Assembly: GCF_025263565.1 (NCBI RefSeq)
Contig: NZ_CP079865.1
Span: forward strand, 1,984,001 to 2,048,000
From: Mycobacterium sp. SMC-8
GTDB lineage: Bacteria > Actinomycetota > Actinomycetes > Mycobacteriales > Mycobacteriaceae
Length of the DNA stretch: 64,000 nucleotides
Direction: 5' to 3'
Shown here: positions 23,623-34,670 of the stretch, one piece after another
How positions within the stretch are numbered: position 1 is the stretch's first letter
How the letters are laid out: every line of letters begins with the position of its first letter
Notes under the pieces: model-generated
Told to the model about the DNA's origin: nothing
Seen by the model: only the letters and a program-made list of their open reading frames with translations
Databases searched by the model: none
Made by a program: the position numbers and the translations under genes

Positions 23623-26600
23623 GCAGGCTGATCTTCGAGCACCGCAAGCGGGTGCCGGCGCCGGCGGTCCCGAAAGGTACCATCACCATCGAGCCGCCCC
23701 CGGAGCTGCCGCGGGTGGTCCCGCCGTCGCTGCTGCGGCGGGCGCTGCCGTACCTGATCGTGATCCTGATCGTCGGCATGATCGTCGCGCTCGTGGCCAC
23801 GGGGCTGCGGATGATATCGCCGACCATGCTGTTCTTCCCGTTCGTGCTGCTGCTCGCCGCGACCGCGCTGTACCGGGGGACCGACAACAAGATGCGCACC
23901 GAGGAGGTCGACGCCGAACGCGCCGACTACCTGCGCTACTTGTCGGTGGTGCGGGACAACGTACGCGCGCATGCCGACGGACAGCGCGCGGCGCTGGAGT
24001 GGTCGCATCCGGAACCGGCTGCACTGGTGGCTGTCCCGGGAACCCGCCGGCAGTGGGAACGCGATCCGCACGACCCCGACTTCCTGGTGCTGCGCGCCGG
24101 ACTGCACGACCAGCCGCTGGCCACCACGCTGCGGGTCAAGGACACAGCCGATGAGATCGACCTGGAACCGGTGTCGCACAGCACGTTACGAAGCCTTCGC
24201 GACACCCAGCGCACCGTCCACGACGCGCCCACGGGCCTCGACCTGACCAGGGTCGCACGGATCACCGTGACCGGGGACGACGCCGCGGTCGTCGGCGCGG
24301 TGCGGGCCTGGCTCACCCAGGCCGTGACCTGGCACGACCCGTCGGTGCTCGGCGTCGCCTTCGCGGGTGCGCGGCTGGAGTCCGACTCGTGGTCATGGCT
24401 GAAGTGGTTGCCGCACACCGATATCCCGGGACAGGTCGACGGTGTCGGCCCGGCCCGCTATCTGGCCACCGACGCCGCCGCGCTGCGCGCGCTGCTGGCC
24501 CCGGCGTTGGCCGAACGGGGACCGTTCACCGGGGACGGCCCGGCCGACGCCAAACACCTGCTCGTCGTGCTCGACGACCCCGACGCCGACCCCGACCAGT
24601 TCATCGGTCGGGGGCTGGCCGGCGTGACGGTGATCCACCGCACCGACCGGGACCCCGACCGCGACCAGTATTCCGATCCGGAGCGGCCCGTCCTGCGCGT
24701 CGCCGCAGGACGGATCTCGCGCTGGCAGAACGGAAGCTGGGCGCCCTACGTCGACACCGCTGACCGGATGGCAGCCGAGGACGCCCGGCACGTCGCGCGA
24801 CGGCTGGCCCGCTGGGACTCCAACCCGCACCACGGCCGGTCCGCGAGCACCGGGGGCGCGGCGTTCACGACGCTGCTCGGCATTCCGGATGCGTCGGCGC
24901 TCGACGTCGCGGCACTGTGGGCGCCCCGCAACCGGGACGACGAACTGCGGGTACCCATCGGGGTGACCGCGACGGGAGAACCGCTGATCTTCGACCTCAA
25001 GGACGAGGCCGAAGGCGGGATGGGCCCGCACGGCCTGATGATCGGCATGACCGGGTCGGGCAAGTCACAGACCCTGATGGCGATCCTGCTGTCGTTGTTG
25101 ACGACTCACCCGGCTGACCGGCTGATCGTGATCTACGCCGACTTCAAGGGTGAGGCCGGTGCGGACATCTTCCGTAACTTCCCGCAGGTCGTGGCCGTCA
25201 TCTCCAATATGGCCGAAAAGCGCTCGCTGGCAGATCGATTCGCCGACACGCTGCGCGGTGAGGTGGCCCGGCGCGAACAGCTGCTCAAGGAGAGCGGCCG
25301 CCGGATCCAGGGCAGCGCGTTCAACTCGGTCACCGAGTACGAGAACGCGATCGCAGAAGGCCATGACCTGCCGCCGCTGCCCACGCTGTTCGTGGTCGCC
25401 GACGAGTTCACCCTCATGCTGGCCGAACACCCCGAGTACGCCGAGTTGTTCGATTACGTGGCCCGCAAGGGCCGCTCGTTCCGCATTCATCTGCTGTTCG
25501 CGTCGCAGACGCTCGACGTGGGGCGGATCAAGGACATCGACAAGAACACCTCGTACCGCATCGGTCTGAAGGTGGCCAGCCCGAGCGTGTCCCGGCAGAT
25601 CATCGGTGTCGAGGACGCGTATCACATCGAGTCCGGCCGCGAACACAAAGGCGAGGGCTTCCTGGTGCCTGCACCGGGCGCACTGCCGATCAAGTTCCGC
25701 AGCACCTACGTCGACGGCATCTATGAACCGCCGCGGGTCGACAGGTCCATCGTGGTGCACGCGATCCCCAAACCCCAGCTTTTCAGCGCGGGATGGGTCG
25801 ATCCCGAACCCGACACGGTCATCGTCGAAGACGGCGCAGACGTCGAGGTGCTGCCCCCGCGGAAGCTGATCACCACGATCGGCGAACAGCTCGCGCAGTA
25901 CGGGCCCCGCGCACCCCAGCTGTGGCTGCCCCCGCTGGACGAGCCGATCGCGCTGCGCGACGTGCTGGAGCGCTCCGGTGTCGGTGCGCGGCAGTGGCGC
26001 TGGCCGCTCGGCGAGATCGACCGCCCGTTCGAGATGCGCCGCGACCCGCTCGTCTTCGACGCCACGTCGGCGGCGGCCAACATGGTGATCCACGGCGGCC
26101 CGAAGTCCGGGAAGTCCAGCGCGCTGCAGACTTTCGTGCTGTCGGCCGCGGCGCTGCACGCCCCTGGCGAGGTGTCCTTCTACTGCCTGGACTACGGAGG
26201 CGGCCAGCTGCGCGCGCTGGAGAACCTGGCCCACGTCGGAAGCGTGGCCTCCCCGCTGGAGCCCGAGCGGATCCGCCGCACGTTCGGCGAGCTCGAGCAG
26301 CTGCTGCGGCTCCGTCAGCGACACGGCGCGACCACGGGCAACGGCGGATATCGCGACGGGTACGGTGAGGTCTTCCTGCTGATCGACAACCTGTACGCGT
26401 TCAGCCGCGACAACACCGACACGTTCAACGCACGGAACCCGTTGCTGGCGAAGGTGACCGAGCTCGTCAACACCGGTCTGTCCTACGGCATCCACGTCGT
26501 GCTCACCACTCCGAACTGGCTCGAGGTGCCGCTGGCGATGCGCGACGGCCTCGGGCTGCGGCTGGAGCTGCGGCTGCACGACGCGCGCGACAGCAACGTG

Positions 26601-27605
26601 CGTGTGGCGGCCAAGGACGCAGCGTTGCGCCGGCCCGCCGAGAGCGTGCCCGCCGATCAGCCCGGGCGTGGCCTCACCATGGCTGCCGAGCACTTCCTGT
26701 TCGCCGCCCCGGCGCTGGAGTCCATTCCCGCGCTCAACGCCCGCTACCCGGACCAGAGCGCGCCGCCGGTACGGCTGCTGCCCACCGACCTCTCGCCGGC
26801 CGCGTTCCCGACGCTGTACCCGGCAGCCGAGCGGGTGGTGGTCGGCCAGCGCGAAGAGGACCTGGCCGCAGTCACCGTCGACTTCGGCGACAACCCGCTG
26901 ATGATGGTGTTCGGCGACGCCAAGACCGGCAAGACCACCCTTCTGCGGCACCTGATCCGCACGATCCGGGAGAACTCCCACCCCGACCAGGTCGCGTTCA
27001 CCGTGATCGACCGGCGGCTGCAGCTGGTCGACGAACCGCTCTTCCCGGACAACGAGTACACGCCCAACATCGACCGGATCACCCCTGCCATGCTCGGACT
27101 GTCGGCGCTACTCGAAAAGCGGCGTCCACCAGCAGGTCTGAACCCGCAGGAGCTGAGTCGCTGGGACTTCCGGGCGGCGGATAACGGTGCGGGCAGCCAC
27201 CTGCACTACCTGATCATCGACGACGTCGACCAGATCCCGGACGGTCCCGCCGTCAGCGGCCCGTTCGCCGGGCACCGTCCCTGGACGCCGCTGATCGGAC
27301 TGCTGGCCCAGGCCGCCGACCTGGGCCTGCGGGTGATCGTCACCGCTCGCGCGGCCGGCTCGGCGCACGCGGTGATGACCGCGCCGTTACTGCGGCGCCT
27401 CAACGATCTGCAGGCCACCACGCTGCTGCTGTCCGGCAACCCCCAGGACAGCGGCAAGATCCGTGGCCACCGGTTCGCCCGGCTCCCGGCCGGGCGGGCG
27501 ATGCTGCTCGATGATGCAGACAGCCCGACGTTCATCCAGCTCGTCAACCCCCTCGCCGAGGACACGGCCGCCCGATCCGGCCACAGCGGAAAGGAATACA
27601 GCTGA
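23619..27605 (+). CDS. eccC3: ESX-3 FtsK/SpoIIIE-type translocase EccC3
   Basis: 1328 residues from ATG 23619; the frame is open further upstream but that part lies within eccB3. Two N-terminal transmembrane helices (about 42-62 and 67-85), then three ATPase domains. Their P-loops are GMTGSGKS at about 475, GGPKSGKS at about 825 and GDAKTGKT at about 1100. The first domain also has VVADEF. EccC is the motor that recognises and exports EsxGH and PE/PPE substrates. It is fused in one chain, as usual for ESX-3. The stop overlaps the PE5 start (TGATG). Confidence 0.97.
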   Translation: MSRLIFEHRKRVPAPAVPKGTITIEPPPELPRVVPPSLLRRALPYLIVILIVGMIVALVATGLRMISPTMLFFPFVLLLAATALYRGTDNKMRTEEVDAERADYLRYLSVVRDNVRAHADGQRAALEWSHPEPAALVAVPGTRRQWERDPHDPDFLVLRAGLHDQPLATTLRVKDTADEIDLEPVSHSTLRSLRDTQRTVHDAPTGLDLTRVARITVTGDDAAVVGAVRAWLTQAVTWHDPSVLGVAFAGARLESDSWSWLKWLPHTDIPGQVDGVGPARYLATDAAALRALLAPALAERGPFTGDGPADAKHLLVVLDDPDADPDQFIGRGLAGVTVIHRTDRDPDRDQYSDPERPVLRVAAGRISRWQNGSWAPYVDTADRMAAEDARHVARRLARWDSNPHHGRSASTGGAAFTTLLGIPDASALDVAALWAPRNRDDELRVPIGVTATGEPLIFDLKDEAEGGMGPHGLMIGMTGSGKSQTLMAILLSLLTTHPADRLIVIYADFKGEAGADIFRNFPQVVAVISNMAEKRSLADRFADTLRGEVARREQLLKESGRRIQGSAFNSVTEYENAIAEGHDLPPLPTLFVVADEFTLMLAEHPEYAELFDYVARKGRSFRIHLLFASQTLDVGRIKDIDKNTSYRIGLKVASPSVSRQIIGVEDAYHIESGREHKGEGFLVPAPGALPIKFRSTYVDGIYEPPRVDRSIVVHAIPKPQLFSAGWVDPEPDTVIVEDGADVEVLPPRKLITTIGEQLAQYGPRAPQLWLPPLDEPIALRDVLERSGVGARQWRWPLGEIDRPFEMRRDPLVFDATSAAANMVIHGGPKSGKSSALQTFVLSAAALHAPGEVSFYCLDYGGGQLRALENLAHVGSVASPLEPERIRRTFGELEQLLRLRQRHGATTGNGGYRDGYGEVFLLIDNLYAFSRDNTDTFNARNPLLAKVTELVNTGLSYGIHVVLTTPNWLEVPLAMRDGLGLRLELRLHDARDSNVRVAAKDAALRRPAESVPADQPGRGLTMAAEHFLFAAPALESIPALNARYPDQSAPPVRLLPTDLSPAAFPTLYPAAERVVVGQREEDLAAVTVDFGDNPLMMVFGDAKTGKTTLLRHLIRTIRENSHPDQVAFTVIDRRLQLVDEPLFPDNEYTPNIDRITPAMLGLSALLEKRRPPAGLNPQELSRWDFRAADNGAGSHLHYLIIDDVDQIPDGPAVSGPFAGHRPWTPLIGLLAQAADLGLRVIVTARAAGSAHAVMTAPLLRRLNDLQATTLLLSGNPQDSGKIRGHRFARLPAGRAMLLDDADSPTFIQLVNPLAEDTAARSGHSGKEYS

Positions 27606-27913
27606 TGACCCTGCGCGTAGTCCCCGAAGGCCTGACGGCGGCCGCCGCGGCGGTGGAGGCACTGACCGCCCGGATGGCCGCGGCGCACGCCGCCGCCGCG
27701 CCGCTGGTCACCGCGGTGTTGCCGCCGGCAGCCGACGCGGTGTCCCTGCAGACCGCCACCGGGTTCAGCGCCAACGCCGCCGAACACCAGACCGTGGCGG
27801 CCCAGGGCGTCGATGAACTCGGGCGGTCCGGCATCGGCGTCGGCGAGTCGGCCGCCAGCTACGCCGGCGGTGACGCGATGGCCGCATCGTCCTACCTGAT
27901 CGCCCGAGGCTGA
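27605..27913 (+). CDS. PE5: PE-family protein PE5
   Basis: A 102-residue PE-only protein ([20 protein letters not shown], with the PE signature at residues 7-8 and a helical hairpin). The C-terminus holds YAGGD, a YxxxD-type secretion signal (Y85). It is expected to pair with PPE4 and leave through ESX-3 with EspG3 as chaperone. It sits between eccC3 and the PPE gene with a two-base gap to the latter. Confidence 0.95.
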   Translation: MTLRVVPEGLTAAAAAVEALTARMAAAHAAAAPLVTAVLPPAADAVSLQTATGFSANAAEHQTVAAQGVDELGRSGIGVGESAASYAGGDAMAASSYLIARG

Positions 27914-27915
27914 GC

Positions 27916-29502
27916 ATGACTTCGCCGGTCTGGATGGCACTGCCGCCCGAAGTGCACTCGGCGCTGCTCAGCAGCGGACCGGGGCCGGGGTCGATGCTCG
28001 CCGCGGCGGCGGCGTGGCAGTCATTGAGCACCGAATATGCCTCGGCTGCAGCGGAACTCAGCATGATTCTGGCCGGCGTACAGGCCGGGGCGTGGGAGGG
28101 CCCGAGCTCGGAACAGTACGTCGCCGCGCACACGCCGTACCTGGCATGGCTGGCCCAGCAGAGCGCGGCCGGCGCGGCCTCGGCGGTGCAGCACGAGACC
28201 GCGGCGGCCGCGTACTCGACCGCGTTGGCCACCATGCCCACCCTGCCCGAGCTGGCACTCAACCACACCACTCACGCCGTGCTGGTGGCCACCAACTTCC
28301 TTGGCATCAACACCATTCCGATCGCACTGAACGAGGCCGACTACGTCCGGATGTGGATCCAGGCGGCCACCACCATGGCGACCTACCAGGCGGTGTCGAG
28401 TGCGGCGCTGGCCGCCGCGCCGACCGCCACACCCGCGCCGTTCGTGCTGGCACCCGGCGTCGGGGAGGCGGGCAGGGCGATGGCGGACATGACGCAGATG
28501 GGGGCCCAGCTGCAGGCCGCCGAGGCCGGGTCGGCGCTCGACCTGTCCAACATCATCGCTGACCTCATCCGCGCCTACGGCGAAGTGCTGAGGTTCCTTT
28601 TCGAGCCGATCTTCGACTTCCTGAGCGACCCCCTGGGCAACACGATCAGGCTCATCACCGACTTCCTCACCAACCCGGCGCAGGCTCTGATCACCTGGGG
28701 CCCGTTTCTGGCTGCCGTGGCCTACCAGGCGGTCTCATGGGTCGGCGCGTCGATCCTGTACCCGTCGCTGATTCTTCTGCCGCTGGTGGCGACCACGCTG
28801 GCGATCGTGCTCGGCGTGGGTGCCTACCTCTTGGAAAGGCTTCCGGCGCCCGCCGCGGAAGTACCCGCCGAGGAACCCGCCGCATCGTCTGCGCCGGCTC
28901 CCAGCCGCGCCGACCAGCCGAATCCCGCGGTCGCCATCTCGGCTCCGCCGGCACCGAGCGGCGTTGCGGCGACGGCGGGCACGGTGGCGACGGGGACGGC
29001 ACCGGCACCGGGCGCTCCCGCCGCCGCGGCCGCGCCGTTTGTGCCCTACGCGGTGGCCGGCCGCGACCCAGGTTCGGGGTTCTCGCCGACAGTGCGCGAT
29101 TCCAGCAGTGCCAAAGCCCCGTCGTCGGGTATCCCGGCGGCGGCCTCGGGCATCGCCGCCTCGGCGGCCGAGCGTCGCAAGCGCCGGCGCAGACAGAAGG
29201 ACGAGATCACCGGCCGCGCTTATGCCGACGCGTTCGCCGACTATGAGCCTGAGCCCGACGACGAGCCGCCGGCACGACAGGAACCCCGCATCGCGGCGAC
29301 CGAGCGCGGCGCAGGGCCGATGGGTTTCGCCGGCACCGTGTCAAAGGACGGTGAACAGGCCGGCGGCCTGACCACGCTGGCCGGCGACGCGTTCGGCGGC
29401 GGCCCGAAAGCGCCGATGCTCCCGGGCACGTGGGACCCGAACACCGAACCCGACGAGCACCGCAACCACCACGATGGATCCAATGGAAAGGACTCTCAAT
29501 GA
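27916..29502 (+). CDS. PPE4: PPE-family protein PPE4
   Basis: 528 residues. The N-terminal PPE domain (about 180 residues) has the PPE motif at residues 10-12 and a WxG-like turn GAWEGPSS. Then come a hydrophobic region (about 255-310) and a Pro/Ala-rich tail with a basic RRKRRRRQK patch. PPE4 is the PE5 partner and has been linked to siderophore iron use in M. tuberculosis. Its last codons overlap esxG (ATGA). Confidence 0.95.
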   Translation: MTSPVWMALPPEVHSALLSSGPGPGSMLAAAAAWQSLSTEYASAAAELSMILAGVQAGAWEGPSSEQYVAAHTPYLAWLAQQSAAGAASAVQHETAAAAYSTALATMPTLPELALNHTTHAVLVATNFLGINTIPIALNEADYVRMWIQAATTMATYQAVSSAALAAAPTATPAPFVLAPGVGEAGRAMADMTQMGAQLQAAEAGSALDLSNIIADLIRAYGEVLRFLFEPIFDFLSDPLGNTIRLITDFLTNPAQALITWGPFLAAVAYQAVSWVGASILYPSLILLPLVATTLAIVLGVGAYLLERLPAPAAEVPAEEPAASSAPAPSRADQPNPAVAISAPPAPSGVAATAGTVATGTAPAPGAPAAAAAPFVPYAVAGRDPGSGFSPTVRDSSSAKAPSSGIPAAASGIAASAAERRKRRRRQKDEITGRAYADAFADYEPEPDDEPPARQEPRIAATERGAGPMGFAGTVSKDGEQAGGLTTLAGDAFGGGPKAPMLPGTWDPNTEPDEHRNHHDGSNGKDSQ

Positions 29503-29792
29503 GCATGCTGGACGCTCACATCCCGCAACTGGTCGCCTCCGAGGCGGCGTTCGGTGCCAAGGCCGCGCTGATGCGCAGCACGATTGCCCAGGCCGAACAG
29601 GCGGCGCAGTCTGCCCAGGCCTTTCACATGGGCGAGTCGTCGGCGGCGTTTCAGGCCGCGCACGCCCGTTTCGTGGAGGCCTCGGCCAAGATCAACGCCC
29701 TTCTGGACCTCGCGCAGGCCAACATCGGTGATGCAGCGGCCTCCTACGTGGCCGAAGATGCCGCCGCCGCAAGCAATTACACCGCCATCTGA
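29499..29792 (+). CDS. esxG: ESX-3 secreted WXG100-like protein EsxG
   Basis: 97 residues, the exact length of M. tuberculosis EsxG as I recall it. Two helices are joined by [10 protein letters not shown]. As in other EsxG proteins the Trp of WxG is absent, so this is not an anomaly. The C-terminus ([10 protein letters not shown]) holds the YxxxD signal. It forms a heterodimer with EsxH. ATG 29499 overlaps the PPE4 stop. Confidence 0.97.
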   Translation: MSMLDAHIPQLVASEAAFGAKAALMRSTIAQAEQAAQSAQAFHMGESSAAFQAAHARFVEASAKINALLDLAQANIGDAAASYVAEDAAAASNYTAI

Positions 29793-29828
29793 CCCGGCCG
29801 ACCGACACCTCAGCGGAAAGAGACCTCG

Positions 29829-30116
29829 ATGTCACAGATCATGTACAACTACCCGGCGATGCTCGCGCACGCCGGCGAGATGAACAGCTACGCCGGCGCC
29901 TTGCACGCGGTCGGTGCTGACATCGCCAGCGAGCAGACCGCGCTGCAGAGCGCCTGGCAGGGCGATACCGGTATGACCTACCAGGCCTGGCAGGCGCAGT
30001 GGAACGGCGCCCTGGAGGAATTGGTCCGGGCCTACCGCGCGATGGCCAGTACCCACGAGATGAACACAACGTCGATGGCCGCACGCGATCAGGCCGAAGG
30101 CGCCAAGTGGGGCTGA
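29829..30116 (+). CDS. esxH: ESX-3 secreted WXG100 protein EsxH
   Basis: 95 residues ([18 protein letters not shown], then [14 protein letters not shown] with the WxG turn WQG). It is the EsxG partner; the pair is the main ESX-3 substrate and in pathogens blocks host ESCRT. A GGAAAGAG site precedes the ATG. The 36-base gap to esxG is the second-largest within the operon. Confidence 0.97.
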   Translation: MSQIMYNYPAMLAHAGEMNSYAGALHAVGADIASEQTALQSAWQGDTGMTYQAWQAQWNGALEELVRAYRAMASTHEMNTTSMAARDQAEGAKWG

Positions 30117-30125
30117 CCGGTAGCC

Positions 30126-30986
30126 GTGCACGCTAATGCCGTCGAGCTGAACGCCGACGCGGCCTGGTTTCTCGCAGACATCCTCGGGGCGGGAACGTTC
30201 CCGTGGGTGCTGGCGATCACGCCGCCCTACAGCGACCACTCACAGCGGGCACAGTTCGAGCGGGAACAGTTCGAGCGGCTGGCCCGGCTGAGCGTCATGA
30301 CTGCCGACCGGGTGATCGATCCCGCGGTGGCGCGGTGGATCCGGGTGGTGTGCCGGCCCACGCAGTGGTTGGAGCTCCGATTCGTCGGGGAGCGCGGCGC
30401 GATGCTGCGCGGCATCATCGCCCGCGACGCCATGCGCACGGTCGTGGCGCTGCGCAGCGGCGGGCTGATCACCCTGACCGAGATGCAGATCGACCATCCA
30501 CAGGCATTGGTTCCGGTGCTGACCGTCGGCCTGTCGGGGCGCGCGCCCGCGCGGTTCACAGAGTTCTCGCTGCCCGCCCGGGTCGGGGCCAAGGCCGACG
30601 ACCAGATCCGCAGGGGTGCCACGGCGCGGGACCTGCTCGACTACCTCGGTGTCCCCCCGTCCGCGCGCCCTGTTGTGGTGGCCGCGTTCGAACAGGCCCG
30701 GACCTACGTCGAGATCGTGGCCGGTCAGCATCGCGACGGGCACCGCGTCAGCACCGACGTCGGTGTCAGCGTTGTCGACACCGCGGTGGGCCGAGTGCTG
30801 GTCAGTCCGACCAAAGCCCGTGACGGGGAGTGGATCTCGACGTTCACACCCGGGGAGCCGGTGGCCGTGGCCGCCGCCGTGGAGCGGCTGACCGCTGCGC
30901 TCCCGGACGGACCCTGGTTCCCCGACCAGTCCGTCACCAGAGACTTCGACAGCAGAAGCCAGAGAGAAGAGATATGCCACCGCTAG
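30126..30986 (+). CDS. espG3: ESX-3 PE/PPE chaperone EspG3
   Basis: 286 residues of the EspG fold (VELNADAAWFLADILGAGTFPWVLAI at the N-terminus, VVAAFEQARTYVEIVAGQH centrally). EspG3 binds the tip of cognate PPE proteins such as PPE4 and keeps them soluble for export. Start GTG 30126, nine bases after esxH. The 3' end overlaps eccD3 by 13 bases. Confidence 0.95.
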   Translation: MHANAVELNADAAWFLADILGAGTFPWVLAITPPYSDHSQRAQFEREQFERLARLSVMTADRVIDPAVARWIRVVCRPTQWLELRFVGERGAMLRGIIARDAMRTVVALRSGGLITLTEMQIDHPQALVPVLTVGLSGRAPARFTEFSLPARVGAKADDQIRRGATARDLLDYLGVPPSARPVVVAAFEQARTYVEIVAGQHRDGHRVSTDVGVSVVDTAVGRVLVSPTKARDGEWISTFTPGEPVAVAAAVERLTAALPDGPWFPDQSVTRDFDSRSQREEICHR

Positions 30987-32434
30987 ACACCAACACCCTC
31001 GGCCCGGCCGGCGCCGTGATGCCGATCGTCCGCGTCGCGGTCCTCACCGCCGCGGTGGGCGACGAGGACGCCGCGGACCGCGGCGGACGCATCACCGAGA
31101 TCGCGCTGCCCGCAGATCTCCCGCTGCGCGAGATCGTTCCGGCGGTGCAGCGCATCGTGACGCCGAGCGACGACGACGGCACGGCAGGCCGACTCAGCCT
31201 CGCACCGATCGGCGGTGCGCCCTTCAGCCTGGACGCGACCTTGAACACGGTCGGTGTCGTCGACGGCGATCTGCTTGCGCTGCAGCCGATTCCAGCAGGT
31301 CCGCCGGCGCCTCGCATCGTCGAGGACATCGCCGACGCGGCGATGATCTTCTCGGCGTCCCGTGAGAAGCCCTGGGGACAAGGGCACATCCGGCGCGGCG
31401 CCACCGCGGCGGTGATCGCCCTGACCCTGGCGGCCACCGCCCTCGCCGTCGCCCACCGGGTGTTCACCGATTCGATGATCGGCCTGTTCGCGGTCAGCGC
31501 GGTCGCAGTCGGCGCCGTGCTGGGCGCGCTGGTGGCCCGGGCCAACTCGCCGCGGTTGGCCGCCGCGCTTGCCGCTGCGGCGCTGCCCTCGGTGGCCGCG
31601 GCCTTCACACTGGCAGTGCCCGGCGAATTCGGCGCCTCGAATATCGTGCTCGGCGCAGCCGGGGTGGCGGCGTGGTCGATCATCAGCATCACGGTCGGTG
31701 AGCGGGCCATCGCGTTGTTCACCGCCGCGGCGGCGTCCGCGCTCGGCGTGCTGCTGGTCTCCGCGGCGGCTGCGATCTGGACCCTGACGCCGGTCCACAT
31801 CGGCTGCATCCTGATCGTGGTCGCGCTGATCGTCACGGTGCAGGCGGCGCAGTTGTCGGCCATCTGCGCCCGGCTGCCCGTGCCGGTGATCCCCGCACCG
31901 GGCGACCCCGCACCGTCGGCGCCGTCGCGCCGGGTGCTCGAGGACCTGCCGCGCCGCATCCGTGCGAGCGACGCGCACCAGACCGGGTTCATCGCCGCCG
32001 GTGTGCTGCTCGGTGTGGCCGGTTCGGTGTTCGTCGTGTGGCCCGGCGTCGCCGGCCAAGGCAGCACGTCGCCGTGGGCATGGTTCCTGGTCGGCGCGAC
32101 CGCGCTCGGTGCGGTGCTGCGTGCCCGCGTGTGGGATTCGTCCTCCTGCAAGGCGTGGCTGCTCGCTCAGCCGTTCCTGATCTCGGCCGTGCTGTCCGCC
32201 GTCTTCGCGGCGGCCGGCCGATACGATGCGGCGTGGTGGGCTGCGGGCGCGTTCGCCGTCGTCGTCGCGGCGTGGGTGGTGGCGGCGTTGAACCCGCGTA
32301 TCGCCGAACCGGAGACCTACTCCCTGCCGATGCGCCGACTGCTCGGCTTCGCCGCCGCCGCCGTGGACGCGTCGGTGATCCCGGTGATGGCCTATCTCGT
32401 CGGGCTTTTCGCCTGGGCGCTGAACGGATTCTGA
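30974..32434 (+). CDS. eccD3: ESX-3 membrane channel component EccD3
   Basis: 486 residues from ATG 30974, preceded by the purine-rich AGAGAGAAGAG. A ubiquitin-like N-terminal domain (about 16-105, with DGDLLALQPI) is followed by about eleven transmembrane helices ending VIPVMAYLVGLFAWALNGF. EccD dimers line the inner-membrane pore of the complex. It overlaps espG3 by 13 bases and mycP3 by one (TGATG). Confidence 0.95.
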   Translation: MPPLDTNTLGPAGAVMPIVRVAVLTAAVGDEDAADRGGRITEIALPADLPLREIVPAVQRIVTPSDDDGTAGRLSLAPIGGAPFSLDATLNTVGVVDGDLLALQPIPAGPPAPRIVEDIADAAMIFSASREKPWGQGHIRRGATAAVIALTLAATALAVAHRVFTDSMIGLFAVSAVAVGAVLGALVARANSPRLAAALAAAALPSVAAAFTLAVPGEFGASNIVLGAAGVAAWSIISITVGERAIALFTAAAASALGVLLVSAAAAIWTLTPVHIGCILIVVALIVTVQAAQLSAICARLPVPVIPAPGDPAPSAPSRRVLEDLPRRIRASDAHQTGFIAAGVLLGVAGSVFVVWPGVAGQGSTSPWAWFLVGATALGAVLRARVWDSSSCKAWLLAQPFLISAVLSAVFAAAGRYDAAWWAAGAFAVVVAAWVVAALNPRIAEPETYSLPMRRLLGFAAAAVDASVIPVMAYLVGLFAWALNGF

Positions 32435-33789
32435 TGCGGCGTGCGAGTGCCGCGCTGGCGGTGACGGTCACGATGCTGGCGGTCGGTGCAGCGCCGGCCG
32501 GTGCCATTCCGCCGCCTCAGGTCGACCCCGCCACCCCCACCCCCAACGGCAGCGCGGGCCCGATCGGGGCACTGGCGCAACGCAATCCGTGTGTGACGAG
32601 CACCGCTATCCCGGGGACCGAGCCCTTTGCCTCTGACGTGAATGCGTCCGCGCTGAATCTGTCCCAGGCCTGGACCCACAGCAGGGGCGAGGGGCAGACC
32701 GTCGCGGTGCTCGACACCGGGGTCAGGCCCGGACCCCGGCTGCCCGACGTCGAGGCCGGCGGTGACTATGTCGCCTCCGGGGACGGCCTGACCGACTGCG
32801 ACGGGCACGGCACGCTCGTCGCTGGACTGATCGCCGGACAGCCTGGCGCAGATGGCTTCTCGGGTGTCGCACCGGACGCACGCATCCTGTCGATCCGCGT
32901 GGCATCGCCGCGGTACGCGCCCCGTGATGGCGGTGAGGACCCGGCCCTCACCCGCGCGGCACTCGACACTCAGGCGATGGCGGCTGCGATTGTGCGCGCC
33001 GCAGACCAGGGCGCCCGGGTGATCAGCATCTCCGCGGTGACCTGTGTGCCGGTCGGCAAGAACTTCGATCAGGACGGGCTGGGCGCGGCACTGCGGTACG
33101 CCGCAGTCGACAAGGATGTGGTGATCGTCGCTGCCGCCGGCGACAACGGTCCCGCATGCGAATCCAATCCGCCCTCCGATCCGGCGCTGCCGGCGGATCC
33201 GCGCAACTGGTCCGGGGTTTCGGCCGTGTCGATACCGGCGTGGTGGCACGAGTATGTGCTGTCGGTCGGTTCGCTCGGATCCGACGGGCGGCCGTCGTCG
33301 TTCACGATGGCCGGGCCCTGGGTCGGCATCGCCGCACCGGGGGAGAACATCACGTCCGTGAGCAACGACGACACCGGCGGCCTGGCCAACGGCCTGCCCG
33401 CAGAACAGGACCGGATCGACCCCGTTCGCGGTACCGGCTATGCGACGGCATACGTGGCCGGCGTCGCGGCGTTGGTGCGCAGCAGGTTTCCGGAGCTGCC
33501 GGCACGGCAGGTGATCGAGCGTCTGACCGGTACGGCGCAGTCGGCGGCCCGATCCCCGTCGAACCTCGTCGGCGCCGGCCGGGTCGACCCCGTGGCAGCG
33601 CTGACCTGGAATGTGCCCGACACCAACGACATCGACCCCGCGGCGGTCAAGCCGATCGCCGCACCGCCGCCACCGCCGCCGCATGATCCCGTCCCGCGCG
33701 CGGTCGCGTTCACCGGGGCCGGGGTGCTGGCGCTCGTGGTGCTCGCCGTAGCGGTATCAAGCGCGAGAAGGAAGGAAACGTCGTCATGA
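32434..33789 (+). CDS. mycP3: ESX-3 mycosin MycP3 with a substituted active site
   Basis: 451 residues: signal peptide (to about 24), subtilase domain, Pro linker and a C-terminal transmembrane helix (AFTGAGVLALVVLAVAV). Catalytic Asp94 (VLDTGV) and His125 (DGHGT) are present. The serine motif GTS[YF]A reads GTGYATAYVAG, with Gly335 (GGC at 33436-33438) where Ser is expected. The oxyanion motif AAAGN reads AAAGD (Asp237). Both changes predict an inactive protease. Mycosin proteolysis is dispensable for secretion in studied ESX systems while its structural role is not, so secretion could still work. The reading frame is otherwise intact and in full operon context. Confidence 0.93.
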   Translation: MRRASAALAVTVTMLAVGAAPAGAIPPPQVDPATPTPNGSAGPIGALAQRNPCVTSTAIPGTEPFASDVNASALNLSQAWTHSRGEGQTVAVLDTGVRPGPRLPDVEAGGDYVASGDGLTDCDGHGTLVAGLIAGQPGADGFSGVAPDARILSIRVASPRYAPRDGGEDPALTRAALDTQAMAAAIVRAADQGARVISISAVTCVPVGKNFDQDGLGAALRYAAVDKDVVIVAAAGDNGPACESNPPSDPALPADPRNWSGVSAVSIPAWWHEYVLSVGSLGSDGRPSSFTMAGPWVGIAAPGENITSVSNDDTGGLANGLPAEQDRIDPVRGTGYATAYVAGVAALVRSRFPELPARQVIERLTGTAQSAARSPSNLVGAGRVDPVAALTWNVPDTNDIDPAAVKPIAAPPPPPPHDPVPRAVAFTGAGVLALVVLAVAVSSARRKETSS

Positions 33790-34670
33790 CCGTCCGGCTC
33801 ACCCTGGCCGCGTTGCTCGTCGTACCGGCCGTGATGGCCTACCCGTGGCAGACCGTTCCACACCGATGGCTGCTCGGTGTGGCCGTGGTTGCGGTCATCG
33901 TCTTGTTCGCCCGCTGGCGCGGCCGGTATGTGACGACCATCGTCGGCCGGCGGTTGGCGATCCTGCTGCGGGGCGGACGGATCCGCGACGACTCCAGGTC
34001 CGACGAGTACGTCACCGTCGTGCTACGGCTTGAACCATCGGACACCGCCGAGCCTGCATTGACATTGGTGGCCGGCTACCTGGACCGCTACGGCATCAGG
34101 TTCGACAAGGTCCGCGTGACAAGCCGGGAGGCGGACGGAACCCGGATCACCTGGGTCGGACTCACCCTCGGCGCGGCCGGTAACATCGCGGCGCTGTCGG
34201 CCCGGTCGGCTGCTATCCCGTTGCGCGACACCGCAGAATTGGCGGCTCGTCGGCTCGCCGACCACCTGCGTGAGACCGGGTGGGAGGTGTCGGTCGACGA
34301 TACCGCGGCGGTCCCGCTCCAGGATGAAGCCAAGGAGCGGTGGCGCAGTGTCGAGGACGGCCGGGGCTACCTCGCCGCATACGCGCTCGTCTCCGACGAA
34401 CCACTCGACGACATGCTCTCGGCGGTCCGGGACCTCGACGCGGTCGAGCTCTGGACCGCTGTGGAATTCACCGGGGACAGAACGCGACCCGAGTTCGCGG
34501 CGGCCTGTGCCGTGCGCACCGCTCAACGACCGGGAGCCCGGGCGCCGCTGCCGGGGCTGAGCCCGCAACATGGCCGGCACGCCGCGGCGTTGGCGGCGCT
34601 GGCACCGGCTTCGGATCAGCGGTTGCCCGGTCCCACCCGCCCGGTGCCGCCGGTGCTCAGTCGAACATGA
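33786..34670 (+). CDS. eccE3: ESX-3 membrane component EccE3
   Basis: 294 residues: two N-terminal helices (LTLAALLVVPAVMAYPW and WLLGVAVVAVIVLFARW), then a cytosolic/peripheral domain. EccE sits at the edge of the EccBCD core. It is the last gene of the operon, overlapping mycP3 by ATGA. It is somewhat shorter than the M. tuberculosis protein (331 as I recall). The end overlaps the converging hydrolase gene by 14 bases. Confidence 0.93.
   Translation: MTVRLTLAALLVVPAVMAYPWQTVPHRWLLGVAVVAVIVLFARWRGRYVTTIVGRRLAILLRGGRIRDDSRSDEYVTVVLRLEPSDTAEPALTLVAGYLDRYGIRFDKVRVTSREADGTRITWVGLTLGAAGNIAALSARSAAIPLRDTAELAARRLADHLRETGWEVSVDDTAAVPLQDEAKERWRSVEDGRGYLAAYALVSDEPLDDMLSAVRDLDAVELWTAVEFTGDRTRPEFAAACAVRTAQRPGARAPLPGLSPQHGRHAAALAALAPASDQRLPGPTRPVPPVLSRT

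Noticed and set aside
25065..26981. A 638-codon frame opposite eccC3
   Set aside because: Shadow of the conserved EccC3 ATPase domains, with no recognisable motifs.
29499..29792. Lack of the WxG tryptophan in EsxG
   Set aside because: Known EsxG proteins also have HxG-type turns here; not unusual.
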